Shown piece after piece: positions 57,399 to 61,657 of a DNA stretch of 64,000 bases; the stretch's first letter is position 1; each line of letters begins with the position of its first letter. The notes under the pieces are model-generated. The model was not told where the DNA came from. It made no database searches and saw nothing but the letters and a program-made list of their open reading frames with translations. Origin of the DNA: Enoplolaimus lenunculus (lineage: Eukaryota > Nematoda > Enoplea > Enoplida > Thoracostomopsidae); the NCBI GenBank assembly GCA_030248215.1, contig JASANG010003076.1:1-64000 (forward strand). Direction: 5' to 3'. Position numbers and translations under genes: made by a program.

Positions 57399-57613
57399 GC
57401 ATCTATTCGTTCACTGCCAGCAACGCAAATTCTTTGCAACTAATTTTACAACTCTGTCAATTACATTTGACAACGCTTTTTCAACATCTGCTGATAAATT
57501 TACCTCACTTGTTTCAGTATTAACGCAAGCTTTTAATTCAGGTAAACAAACATGTCTCGTTTCATTTCGATTTGTAATTTTGACTGATCGGGAAATCCTG
57601 GTGCCCCTATCAG
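22542..57613 (-). CDS. SLC4-family Na+-coupled bicarbonate transporter (NBC-like)
   Basis: Rebuilt from 21 exons between 47371 and 22542 with consistent phases (1043 residues), plus a tentative upstream exon at 57509-57613. Human NBC proteins are about 1035-1210 residues, so little is missing besides the start. Cytosolic domain marks: EEGGRRWTKPHV and SEAANILVGRASVL. Membrane domain marks: HRTGRLFGG, SGQPLCIISPTG, ITRFTEE, NRNWIINPF, VDQQVATAIINRKEQKLK, KGFGYHLDLF, APGETPRFLG, EQRVTALV, PVKYQPDYAFLRLIPLW and LDDPLP. The Asp of VDQQ sits where Na+-coupled members have Asp and AE1 has Glu681, so Na+/HCO3- transport is favoured. Unusual: TGH for the usual TGP, LDFAT for LGEAT, and LMKR for FDR. 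Which of SLC4A4/5/7/8/10 it matches cannot be told. It faces Rab32 tail to tail, 2 kb away. Confidence 0.92.
22905..24271. other. SLC4 last intron, repeat debris
   Basis: No exon seen. A region at 23630-23900 has facing TTCTTAAAT / ATTTAAGAA-type words, suggesting a decayed palindromic element. 23930-24030 is a GGGG-rich repeat fragment related to 11940-12030. Confidence 0.35.
24272..24448 (-). CDS. SLC4 exon 21
   Basis: Acceptor gtaaattttag, donor GTAAGT, 59 codons, phase 0. VKILFMPVKYQPDYAFLRL matches the NBC IKLFxMPAKHQPDxIYLRH block; W-R-V-N-C-F-T-I-I-Q starts the next membrane segment. Confidence 0.96.
25116..25184 (-). CDS. SLC4 exon 20 (23 codons)
   Basis: Acceptor ttttgtttcag, donor GTAAGT, phase 0. 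RIPVACLLGIYMFMGVSSL aligns with FIPMPVLYGVFLYMGVSSL of NBC. Found because the neighbouring exons left exactly this gap. Confidence 0.93.
25216..25486. mobile_element. piggyBac-like MITE with tRNA-Gly-like core
   Basis: TTAACCCTTTCTCACAT to ATGTGAAAAGGGGTTAA. Same core and orientation as the copy at 19996, about 270 bp. Starts 31 bases upstream of the SLC4 exon 20 acceptor. Confidence 0.87.
25500..25677. mobile_element. CTGTAGTGACCC MITE, right-hand fragment
   Basis: Matches the right half of the family (TTAGGGATACGGACTCCTAT, then a decayed ATTGGGTCC). The left end is missing; the fragment starts just past a piggyBac-like MITE. Confidence 0.65.
26156..26568. mobile_element. CTGTAGTGACCC MITE, full length
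   Basis: CTGAAGTGACCCGAATAAG to CTTATTCGGGTCACTACAG, flanked by TA on both sides. Confidence 0.82.
26829..26913 (-). CDS. SLC4 exon 19
   Basis: Acceptor cgttatttccag, donor GTAGTG. Enters in phase 2, leaves in phase 0. EQRVTALVSHTMIGL matches REQRVTGLMIFILMGL; the junction codon gives Ile where most NBCs have Arg. Confidence 0.93.
27168..27237 (+). tRNA. tRNA-Thr(GGT)-like, probably pseudogene or SINE head
   Basis: A box TAGCTTAGTGG and B box GGTTCGATCCC are intact, and the loop CCGGTAA gives a GGT anticodon. The acceptor stem pairs only about 5 of 7 and position 33 is C instead of T. A T1 MITE fragment follows at once. A functional gene is possible but less likely. Confidence 0.45.
27244..27324 (-). 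mobile_element. T1 MITE, end fragment
   Basis: Keeps AGCTTAAGCTTACTCTATTG and GTTCCGCCCCTGATCTTTAC ending ATTGG. The hexamer array is absent. Confidence 0.65.
28079..28257 (-). CDS. SLC4 exon 18
   Basis: Acceptor tttcatttcag, donor GTAAGT, 59 codons plus two bases. KGFGYHLDLF, LGLPFFVAATVVSIMH and RAAPGETPRFLG follow the NBC consensus closely. Best-conserved exon of the gene. Confidence 0.97.
28827..29131. mobile_element. AAGAGTG MITE
   Basis: CAAGAGTGGATAATGCA to inverted GTATTATGCACTCTTG. Inner repeats AACAAGAGTATGCAAC and GGTACATTCT are shared with 37294-37539 and 30700-30970. Confidence 0.75.
29319..29514 (+). mobile_element. T1 MITE with TTAGGC array
   Basis: Left end GCCCATGTAAAGATCAGGAG, right end GTTCTTTATATTGGCC; flanks GTTTCGAAC and GTTTTGAAC. 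Confidence 0.78.
29581..29739 (-). CDS. SLC4 exon 17 (Na+-site Asp)
   Basis: Acceptor acaacattttag, donor GTAAAC, 53 codons, phase 0. NRNWIINPFEIEHWWLAVV then LLVDQQVATAIINRKEQKLK. The Asp of VDQQ corresponds to NBCe1 Asp754 (AE1 Glu681) as I recall the literature, the residue that separates Na+-coupled transporters from anion exchangers. Confidence 0.97.
29788..29995. mobile_element. CACTG MITE
   Basis: CACTACAGAAAAAAAGTGAGT to inverted GACTCACAATTTTTTGCAGTG, about 208 bp; starts 49 bases upstream of the SLC4 exon 17 acceptor. Confidence 0.8.
30533..30646 (-). CDS. SLC4 exon 16
   Basis: Acceptor cttggttatag, donor GTACTT, 38 codons, phase 0. IRELFSEFNVILTIIGIAV aligns with IRxxLSDFAVFLTIxxMV, and VPMLSMPSGFE with PSPKLxVPxxFE. 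Confidence 0.95.
30699..30970. mobile_element. AAGAGTG MITE, left end lost
   Basis: Shares GTACCACCTGGCGTTGCGTT and the right end ATGCATCATCCACTCTTG with the copies at 28827 and 37294. Confidence 0.65.
31338..31505. mobile_element. T2 MITE, perfect 8-bp duplication
   Basis: GGCCCATGTTGAGGGAAGTC to CTTAAAGTAACATTGGCC, flanked on both sides by CAGAAACC. Short TTAGGC array. Ends 78 bases short of the exon 15 donor. Confidence 0.9.
31584..31732 (-). CDS. SLC4 exon 15
   Basis: Acceptor tccgtgtttttag, donor GTAAGC; two bases plus 49 codons. Starts in the extracellular loop (CRSLGGVSYGVMCKYNP) and continues VYLFCVIIFFASFII, RFRKSLMFPTF, matching DVLFWCVILFFTTFFL and FKTKRYFPTK of NBC. Confidence 0.95.
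31790..32000. other. GC-rich repeat fragment in an SLC4 intron
   Basis: A less AT-rich patch (GGGGGCCCCCACACC and neighbours) with no splice-compatible frame. Probably an old transposon fragment; family unknown. Confidence 0.3.
32395..32545 (-). CDS. SLC4 exon 14 (extracellular loop)
   Basis: Acceptor ctcaacttcag, donor GTATTA, 50 codons plus one base. C-K-C-N early in the exon parallels the YSCxC cysteines of the NBC large extracellular loop. NVT, NTS and NIT give three possible N-glycosylation sites. The sequence between is not conserved, as expected for this loop. Confidence 0.88.
33014..33438. mobile_element. CTGTAGTGACCC MITE, full length
   Basis: CTGTAGTGACCCTAATAAG to TTATTCGGGTCATTACAG, with TA on both sides, in the intron after SLC4 exon 13. 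Confidence 0.82.
33555..33777 (-). CDS. SLC4 exon 13
   Basis: Acceptor aatttcaag, donor GTAACT; one base plus 74 codons. MGVWTVFYLLLMVAFDMS and GLITRFTEEVFAVLVSVMF match the near-invariant ITRFTEEAFA block of the SLC4 family. Confidence 0.97.
34100..34320. repeat. dispersed repeat rich in CGGAAAC/GGATAGT
   Basis: Shares ggatagt and cggaaac words with 570-1020. Degraded; ends unresolved. Confidence 0.35.
34417..34550 (-). CDS. SLC4 exon 12
   Basis: Acceptor tttaattttag, donor GTACTG just before an in-frame stop; 44 codons plus two bases. GPIEGLVGVSICGIFYALF, SGQPLCIISPTG, ILYKFC. NBCs have TGP where this has TGH, a change in a re-entrant region near the substrate path. Confidence 0.95.
34952..35133 (-). 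mobile_element. T1 MITE with CCTAAG array
   Basis: GGCCAATGTAAAGTACAGGA to CCTAATCTTAACATGGACC; flanks CATTTTTT and CATATTTT. Ends 32 bases from the exon 11 donor. Confidence 0.78.
35166..35352 (-). CDS. SLC4 exon 11 (first membrane segment)
   Basis: Acceptor ctgttctacag, donor GTAAGA; one base plus 62 codons. LFGGIVSDVLCKLPFYISDF aligns with LFGGLIxDIKRKxPxYxSDF at the entry to the membrane domain. The following segment is divergent (SSVLDFATGGYI for GGLLGEATEGRI). Confidence 0.95.
35568..35712. mobile_element. T2 MITE
   Basis: GGCCCATGTTACATTAAGGC to CTTAAAGTAACATTGACC; flanks GTCAAGAT and ATCAAGAT. Right end is 31 bases from the exon 10 donor. Confidence 0.85.
35744..35853 (-). CDS. SLC4 exon 10
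   Basis: Acceptor gttttttcag, donor GTTAGA; 36 codons plus AG. A His-rich linker (SHGHSHAVELHRTG) corresponds to the NBC linker that ends ELQRTGR before the membrane domain. Confidence 0.92.
36126..36269 (-). CDS. SLC4 exon 9
   Basis: Acceptor gcttaaag, donor GTAAAA, 48 codons, phase 0. VFGELAYRATTVNELCDGFD and FLTQSLLIPPGKWSPN match the NBC block FHDVAYKAKDRNDLLSGIDE then FLDQVTVLPPGEWDP. Confidence 0.96.
36296..36544. mobile_element. piggyBac-like MITE, second subfamily
   Basis: TTAAGCCTTTCACTCAT to CATGTGAGAAAGGGTTAA; starts 26 bases upstream of the exon 9 acceptor. Core has TCCTATAGTTCAGTGG and GGGATCGAAT, a more decayed tRNA-like body. Confidence 0.8.
36610..36890. mobile_element. non-autonomous repeat ending in CAGGGTGTAACCGG (reverse strand)
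   Basis: Shares gatttataactaattttgaa and tctataacggaaac with 63690-64000. Right end cggaaatccggttacaccctg resembles hAT termini; superfamily not certain. Confidence 0.5.
37294..37539. mobile_element. AAGAGTG MITE straddling a splice donor target
   Basis: CAAGAGTGGATGATCAC to inverted TATCATGCACTCTT, with the 8-bp duplication GGTTTACC at 37286-37293 and 37540-37547. The exon-side copy contains the last exon base and the GTAAAC donor of SLC4 exon 8. An 8-bp duplication fits hAT-like insertion. Confidence 0.88.
37547..37654 (-). CDS. SLC4 exon 8
   Basis: Acceptor ttacggattttag, donor GTAAAC, 36 codons, phase 0. TRFVFILLAPLHRCEEEVDA and IGRSLATLLADQ match TRFLFILLGP and IGRSIATLMTDE of NBC. Confidence 0.96.
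37734..37997. mobile_element. piggyBac-like MITE, second subfamily
   Basis: Left end CTAACCCTTTAACTC (decayed TTAA), right end CATGTGAAATAGGGTTAA. Core shares AAGACGTGAGAGC, GCGTCAAGCTC and GGAACGAATCGTACC with siblings. Confidence 0.75.
38113..38815 (+). repeat. 32-bp minisatellite, 22 copies
   Basis: Unit gtggattttggggtgtcaaa then attttctaagta, 22 nearly identical copies (one lacks a T, two others have one substitution). Very homogeneous, so recent. Lies in the intron between SLC4 exons 7 and 8. Confidence 0.96.
39281..39486 (+). mobile_element. T1 MITE with TTAGGC array
   Basis: GACCGATGTAAAGATCAGGG to GTTCTTTACATTGGCC; flanks GATAACTG and GACAACTG. Confidence 0.78.
39987..40133 (-). CDS. 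SLC4 exon 7
   Basis: Acceptor tgattttgtag, donor GTGAGT, 49 codons, phase 0. KRKIPLDSEAANILVGRASV then CAFIRLSDPV match KIPxGxEAxNVLVGEVxFL and VAFVRLSPAV in the NBC cytosolic domain. Confidence 0.96.
40272..40537. mobile_element. piggyBac-like MITE with tRNA-Gly-like core
   Basis: TTAACCCCTTTTCACA to ATGTGAGAAAGGGTTAA. On the plus strand: GTGGTGATGGTATACGCCTC, CCACTCC and GAGTTCAAATCC, the tRNA-Gly(CCC)-like arms. Confidence 0.87.
40855..41610 (+). mobile_element. Ty3/gypsy retrotransposon fossil, gag to protease
   Basis: Gag-type motifs LWSGYLA, QVFLINQT and YNVREQFKFWPEM, then DLASRVRQNAVTCNFPRIKDP, followed by a protease-like stretch (NGKPVIVEVNTRANDNF). The order and motifs fit an invertebrate Ty3/gypsy element. 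No reverse transcriptase, integrase or terminal repeats were recognised around it. Broken, with several interruptions, and probably old. It lies in the intron between SLC4 exons 6 and 7. Confidence 0.85.
41611..42578. other. no gene seen
   Basis: AT-rich intron of the SLC4 gene after the gag-protease fossil. No exon or repeat recognised. Confidence 0.3.
42579..42703 (-). CDS. SLC4 exon 6 (variable linker)
   Basis: Acceptor cattttgttttag, donor GTAAGT; two bases plus 41 codons. An acidic, Ser-rich stretch (SDDGSELELD, AASSSEYSAS) at the place of the variable, alternatively spliced linker of NBC cytosolic domains. Assigned by position, splice sites and matching phase. Confidence 0.85.
43093..43300 (+). 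mobile_element. T1 MITE with TTAGGC array
   Basis: GGCCCATGTAAAGTTCAGGG to GTTCTTTACATTGGCC; flanks ATTTCATT and GTTTTATT. Confidence 0.8.
43647..43868 (-). CDS. SLC4 exon 5
   Basis: Acceptor ctcttttaag, donor GTGAAC; two bases, 73 codons, one base. RVLSRWQQQNRLQMEHTDEI then RRVLLSSKQH aligns with the NBC stretch [20 protein letters not shown] and TLLRKHRHQ. The TAC-G/GC phase joins exon 6 correctly. Confidence 0.9.
43920..44230. other. CGTACG-rich repeat fragment
   Basis: Repeated words such as ccgtacgtcaccgttcgtca and gtacggtggcttacggtaac. Looks like a decayed repeat; no family assigned. Confidence 0.3.
44321..44524 (-). mobile_element. T1 MITE with CCTAAG array
   Basis: GGCCAATGTAAAGAACAGGG to CCTAATCTTTACATTAGCC; flanks TATCCATG and CATCAATG. 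Lies 63 bases from the exon 4 donor. Confidence 0.78.
44587..44747 (-). CDS. SLC4 exon 4 (cytosolic domain)
   Basis: Acceptor tgttacttcag, donor GTACGT; one base, 53 codons, one base. WIKYEETVEEGGRRWTKPHV is the hallmark of the SLC4 cytosolic domain (RWIKFEExVExGGERWSKPHV), and LLNLTSILQLKTCI follows LSLHSLFELRTC. Confidence 0.97.
44951..45775. repeat. paired palindromic ATCCGGAT clusters ~750 bp apart
   Basis: gcggatatccggatatccgg at 44951 and atatccggatatccggataa at 45720, plus a third block at 45755-45771. Such pairs often bound non-autonomous DNA elements. The interior is AT-rich with no open frame of note. Confidence 0.45.
46338..46535. mobile_element. CACTG MITE beside an SLC4 donor
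   Basis: CACTGCAAAAATGGTGAGTT to inverted GACTCACCATTTTTTGCAGT. On the transcribed strand it begins 8 bases after the exon 3 end, leaving only GTACCTAA of the original intron start. Confidence 0.83.
46544..46604 (-). CDS. SLC4 exon 3
   Basis: Acceptor gactgacgtttcag, donor GTACCT; two bases, 19 codons, two bases. YFVKPSHYMLEKFYWEKVL precedes WIKYEE, with the same five residues between the two Trp as in NBC EWKETARW. Phases match both neighbours, which supports this weakly conserved exon. Confidence 0.82.
46873..47114. mobile_element. piggyBac-like MITE, shortened core
   Basis: TTAACCCCTTCTCACAT to CATGTGATAAAGTGTTAA. Part of the tRNA-like body is missing between GAGCGTCA and ACGCTTCCCACTCC. 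Confidence 0.8.
47306..47371 (-). CDS. SLC4 exon 2 (as found)
   Basis: Acceptor cgatttattacag, donor GTAAGT; two bases, 21 codons, one base. SDILIEPLLSAQTIHVGEYE aligns with [20 protein letters not shown] then EED of NBC. Short, but well placed and in phase. Confidence 0.85.
47490..47690 (+). mobile_element. T1 MITE with TTAGGC array
   Basis: Left end GATCCATGTAAAGATCAGGG, right end GTTCTTTACATTGGTC; flanks GGAAAATG and TGAAAACG (6 of 8). Confidence 0.75.
47748..48050 (+). other. unrecognised 100-codon open frame
   Basis: Opens MSIFAHANAMYCVV and contains LPGIPTHVFVDIARSGLEG and WDFDASQPE before the stop. No family recognised. It lies on the strand opposite the SLC4 intron in AT-rich DNA, so it could be chance or a fragment of a mobile element. 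Confidence 0.2.
48051..48976. other. no gene seen
   Basis: AT-rich SLC4 intron sequence without recognised features. Confidence 0.3.
48977..49310. mobile_element. CTGTAGTGACCC MITE, right end lost
   Basis: Left end TTGTAGTGACCCGAATACG. Interior follows the family up to TTTATGGACTCTAATCATGC, then stops without the inverted end. Confidence 0.72.
49744..50024. mobile_element. piggyBac-like MITE, second subfamily
   Basis: TTAAGTTAGTGTCGCTCGCT to CATGCGAGAAAGGGTTAA. Core AAGACGTGAGAGCCCC, CCAATAGCTCAGTGG and GGATCGAATCTTACC keeps tRNA-like boxes. Confidence 0.82.
50600..50945. repeat. dispersed repeat with CCGGAGCCGGAGC
   Basis: Shares aagtgttgtcaaaaa and GGAGCC words with 61180-61480, and CCGG-rich ends with 63440-63650. 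Probably one non-autonomous DNA element family. Confidence 0.45.
51390..51560. mobile_element. decayed piggyBac-like MITE
   Basis: Recognisable by ATGCGCAGTCCACAAAAT, CAGGTGAGATCATTG and CATATTCAAGTGTGAATGGG. No clean TTAA ends. Confidence 0.45.
51598..51900. mobile_element. decayed T1-type CCTAAG arrays
   Basis: Begins AAGCAGGGGCGTAACAATAT and carries two separate CCTAAG tracts (51625-51725 and 51820-51875). Right end not found. Confidence 0.5.
51901..52866. other. no gene seen
   Basis: AT-rich. A T2 terminal fragment (GGGCCAATGTTACTTTTAAG) occurs at about 52669-52688; nothing else recognised. Confidence 0.35.
52869..53094. mobile_element. palindromic MITE, CCCATATTCT family, copy 2
   Basis: CCCATATTCTCAAATGTGTA to inverted TACGCATTTAAGAATATGGG, with ACACCTATCACCAGTTGGTG / CTAACTGATGATAGGTGTT arms. 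Matches 14189-14406 over its length. Confidence 0.72.
53859..53955. mobile_element. CACTG MITE, left half
   Basis: CACTGCAAAAAATGGTTAGT through CGACTCCGCCAGAGTCC after a TA. The right half is absent. Confidence 0.75.
54518..56033 (+). repeat. 41-bp satellite array, ~37 copies, higher-order structure
   Basis: Basic unit: taagtcaggataagtcaaga, then ctggagatgacgacagctta and c. A variant pair (actttaaatgacg followed by gtgaggataagtcaaggttg and aaatgacaacagcttaataag) recurs at 5-7 unit spacing (near 54658, 54950, 55190, 55395 and 55683), so blocks of several units were copied together. Units run without spacers. Confidence 0.95.
56034..57248. other. no gene seen
   Basis: AT-rich. At 56990-57070 the minus strand reads a short His/Cys-containing stretch (KGHIIAPCC), too little to call. 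Confidence 0.3.
57249..57398 (+). repeat. (ATT)n microsatellite with ATG and GTT interruptions
   Basis: About 50 trinucleotide units. Long poly-Ile and poly-Leu frames here are artefacts. It ends about 110 bases from the tentative SLC4 exon 1. Confidence 0.95.
57509..57613 (-). CDS. tentative SLC4 exon 1 (as found)
   Basis: Acceptor ccgttttggtttag, donor GTGAGG; two bases, 34 codons, one base, which fits the phase of exon 2 (A + AA gives Lys). DRGTRISRSVKITNRNET then RHVCLPELKACV: NBC N termini have DRG(A/T), 14 residues, then GH(R/T)xIYIGVHVP, and the spacing here is the same. Residue identity is low. It would imply a 10.1-kb intron containing the satellite. The initiator exon was not found. 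Confidence 0.4.
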
Positions 57614-57801
57614 CTAAACCAAAACGGTCCAACCGCGATTTAAAATAATAGCGGTTTACAATGATGCATTTAGCACTCAGAGCTCGCAGTCATATTGTTG
57701 GGCTGAAGTATAACAGCAAGTCGACTGATTGGACTCCCACTACTACTAACAAAGTGTTTTATGTAAGCTTACAACTGAGAAGACACTGTGTAACTTCAAT
57801 A

Positions 57802-57885
57802 CACTGTAAAAAATGGTGAGTCAAAATGACTCTCTCCGAAATAGGCTTTTTCTGACTAAACAAACTGAACCAAAATTCGACTATT
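57802..57885. mobile_element. CACTG MITE, left half
   Basis: CACTGTAAAAAATGGTGAGT after TA; broken off near AAAATTCGACTATTAGG. Confidence 0.72.
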
Positions 57886-58180
57886 AGGTGTTTCACAAAA
57901 ATACTTTGTCTGAAAACCTCAGAGCAAAAATCTCAAAGGGGTGGTATGACACCAAAAACCCTCCTGAATACACCTTTGTATATATTTATGTATATTAATA
58001 TTGTTTCGTTTAATTTTATACCTTTAATAGTTATTGCAGTTCATGTTTATAACTTTAGTTCAATTGGAAACCAAACAGTACCATTGTTCGCTAAATCATC
58101 GTAGTAAATTATTCAAAAACGTGGGGGCCTAGTATCACGAGCGAAGACCTCGATAAGCCAAGTGTATTATCAATAATTTG

Positions 58181-58378
58181 AGCCAATCTAAAGAACAGGG
58201 GCGGAACAGTATTATAAGCATATTCCTAAGCTTAAACCTAAGCCTAAGCGTAAGAATGAGAATATTCATAAGCCTAAGTCTAAGCCTAAGCCAAGCAATA
58301 ATTTAATTTAAAGCTTTAAGCTTGTGCTGAGTTGCAGTCCCACAGAAAAACGTTCCGCCCCTGATTTTTACATGGGCC
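58181..58378 (-). mobile_element. T1 MITE, perfect 8-bp duplication
   Basis: AGCCAATCTAAAGAACAGGG to GATTTTTACATGGGCC, flanked on both sides by ATAATTTG (58173-58180, 58379-58386). CCTAAG array inside. Confidence 0.88.
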
Positions 58379-58386
58379 ATAATTTG

Positions 58387-59248
58387 TAAGGCAGATATAT
58401 CGTATGCAAAATACTCTGACTACAAGATGGCGGGCGGTCCCCTCAGTTCTTGTTTGCAGTGCCATCGTCTTGTACCTTCTGTAAAGCAACCTTCTTCGAT
58501 TTTTTGCTGACTCATTTTCAATTCAGATATTGAAACGTTGACGCGTATGTCGAGGTAAAATCACCGCCCTGTTCTTATGATAATAACATACCAACTTATC
58601 GTTTATATCACTGCAAAAAAAGAAATATGCAACGAATTCAGTTTTCTAATCACAACTAAAACAGAACAATGACCCTCTTTAATTTGAACCGCTTTTATGA
58701 TGTACCGACCTCTGAAACTGCTTGTCAAATTTTTGTCTTTACTGCTTAAATGCTAAAACATAAACACGTCACGTTCCCAATTGATTAGCAGTGTTTTCAT
58801 AAGTAAAAGTGAAATTTTTTTGTTTTTGTTTTGCTAAAATGCAAAGTGAAACCGTTTGAATACGCGATGCAAACACTGATAATGCAAACAACAGGATTTG
58901 TAAATAAAAAACAGACCGGCGTTCCCGCGCACGTTCGCTCATTAGGTGTCTGTTACTATTACTTGTATGTTGCCTTCGTGCTAGAATTCTAGGTCCGTAA
59001 CCGCCGTCACACTGAACCAGTTCCTGGTTGCGCCCTTATCCATTCAAAAATGTATTATTAACCTCCGAAAATTTACTAGAGCCTTTTAAAAGTTCTCTGA
59101 TAGGCCCGGACTTTGAGTAAAAGTCACCATATGTAAATAATTCTGGATTTGACAGTGGAATTCAATTTATTTAAAGTACAAAAAACAGGTGGCTGTGAAT
59201 GGGTTTCATAAATTTTAAGTCAAATCGGTTACGTTTGTTACTCTCGTA
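58387..59248. other. no gene seen
   Basis: AT-rich with no recognised coding or repeat feature. Confidence 0.3.
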
Positions 59249-59491
59249 CACTGTAAATTTCAATGAGTTGATAAACCAATTCAGCTAGCGAGTGATTTCT
59301 GAATTAATATCAGTAAGCATTGACTCACTCTTAGCTGACTTGATACTTACTCTGAGTTGACTCTGGGTGAGTTGATTAATTAACTCAGAATGAATTGAAT
59401 CAACTCAAAATTGTGAGTTCTCATAGTCCTAACTCAGACTGAGTGATTCAACTCATTCTAAGTTAACATCAACTCACTGAAATTTACAGTG
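59249..59491. mobile_element. CACTGTAAATT palindromic MITE
   Basis: CACTGTAAATTTCAATGAGT to inverted ACTCACTGAAATTTACAGTG between TA dinucleotides. Dense AACTCA/TGAGTT words. Same terminal CACTG as the other set but a different interior. Confidence 0.82.
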
Positions 59492-59759
59492 TAACAAAAT
59501 TACTTTAAAACCCACGCAGGTCACATTCGATAATAAAACTGGTTAATCTTAGCTGTATTGCAGTTGTACTGATTTCGGGTTTAGGTACTGATAGGACATA
59601 CGTCTGTTTATTTTTAAAACAAAATAACCGTTATAAAACAGCGGTGTTGCATCGTAAAGCTTTTAGATACCGTCAGTATTTGTTATATAATCAATGATTG
59701 AACTATTTTAAGAACCACGACACACTATTTTCCAGTAACATAAAATGCATTATCAGCGC

Positions 59760-59962
59760 GGTCCATGTTACTTTAAGGGGCGTCCAAGTTTCTGGTGGGT
59801 CTACAAAATAGTAGGTTTAGATTCTAGATTGCACTTTTTTGCTTAGGTTAGGCTTAGGCTTAGACTTAGACTTAGGCTTAGAAACTCATTTTTGGAACGC
59901 TTAGGCTTTAGGCTTTGGAATACGCTTAATCTACTGCTACGCCCGTTAAAGTAATATTGGCC
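59760..59962. mobile_element. T2 MITE
   Basis: GGTCCATGTTACTTTAAGGG to GTTAAAGTAATATTGGCC; flanks end in CAGCGC and AAGCGC. TTAGGC array inside. Confidence 0.78.
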
Positions 59963-61179
59963 AAAAGCGCTATGTGGAGAAACTATAATCAAAAGCTTTT
60001 CTAAGTTGACAGTTCTTGACTTCCATATCATTAAAAGATGTGCATCGCATATTTATTCATATGATATCCGACGATACTTGAAACAGATTGGTCCGTGTAT
60101 TGGAGCGTTCGATAACTTTGGAGTTCCATCAGTGATTATTTTAAGGCGACACCATTACGTTTATTTTATCCAAATTGAAAATCTAAATGCCAACAATGAA
60201 ACTGTTTCCCTTCCTTGTTCACGGTAACCCTGTATTTGCCTATCTGCAAATAACTTGCATTTATATATTTAAGGAAGCTCGGCCATTCTTCGTATGTCTC
60301 AATTGTATTGGCAGAAAAATAAAACATCTTTTGATGGGTTCACGTTACCAAATGTGCGCTTGGTACCTGTTTTGTCACTACGCCCATAGCGGTACACACT
60401 GATTTTTGCTACCCATATGGAGACCAACAGAACATAAAATGTTATGCATACCTAGGTTTTCAATATATTAACCTTCCCATATGGGTTGAGTCAAGATGTC
60501 TGCTCGTAGCCCATATACATGCCAACATGAGCCTTCAAACTTGCACTTAAAGCGGCTCAGTACAGTGAGTTTGGTTTTACAAGTCCGGTTAGTCGTTTTT
60601 ACAATATATCTTTCGAAAAAATCTAAAAAATTTACACTAGATGTAAATATTGTTAAAACAATCGCAAGGCACAAACCGATCACTGCTTACCCATAGCTAC
60701 AAACGTACGGTATCCAAATGGGTAGCTAACAACATATTCAAATATTTGTTTCTACCTCCAGCTATGAGTAGGTGACAAAAAGGTACAAATATGTTCTAAC
60801 CGCACACTTTCCACGTTTTTATGAGGTTATCGTTTAGCGTACAACCCTGCTTAATTTTACTGAACGGCATAACAGACGATTATTTTCCAGATGGAACTTA
60901 AGATTCTTATCGTTCTGAACATGCACGAACTGTAATGAAGCATATACATTCCGTCCAACAAAGAAATTGTATCACACTTCCACATATAATGATATAATAG
61001 GATTTGAGTGAAAAATTCTAGATTAGAATTTTGTAAATTTAATCAAAATTTTTCGTTAAAACGTTCTAATATATACATAATACATATTACTTTGAAAATA
61101 GCCGCGAGCAAATACTAGAGTCACCGCTCGAGGGCGGTGACAAAAAGTCGCAGTATTAAATTTTGTGATGCCCATTAAT
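59963..61179. other. no gene seen
   Basis: Several small open frames, none with splice context or family resemblance. Words around CCCATATGG recur at 60410, 60476 and 60505, perhaps repeat remnants. Confidence 0.3.
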
Positions 61180-61480
61180 CGGTAGGCGGTGTTCAACTGG
61201 AGGTGAAAAAGTTGGAGACCGAAATGAACAAATTTGGCTGTGGTCGTAGCCGGAACCAGAGCCAAACGTTAAGGAAAAATTGGGAAATAAAAATTATGTT
61301 CATTTAGCTGACGTTAAACGATAATCTGCGAAGTGTTGTAAAAATTTGATTTTAAGCAGTTTTTTAAACCTTAGTTAGTGTCTACTTAAGTTATAAGTAA
61401 TTACAGAATTTGCCGACTAAAGTCGATACTTAATTTTTTAACGAAGACAAATAAACGTCAAATGTGAGCCATGGTGATAA
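61180..61480. repeat. dispersed repeat related to 50600-50945
   Basis: gcgaagtgttgtaaaaattt and neighbouring words match the 50.6-kb copy, as does a GGAACCAGAGCC stretch. Confidence 0.4.
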
Positions 61481-61657
61481 CAAGAAAGTAATAGTTTTGG
61501 TATATATCAAGGAGGCACCATAAGTTTATAATTTCAATTAGACCAAGGTTAGTGTTCAATATGCCAAATTTGGCCAGCGACATATAAGTACGTACTTAAC
61601 ATAAGTACGCTTTAAAAAACGACAAAATCGTTAGCACGTAGTTAAGCACTAGCTTAC

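Noticed and set aside
57245-57439. Poly-isoleucine and poly-leucine frames
   Set aside because: Translations of the (ATT)n microsatellite.
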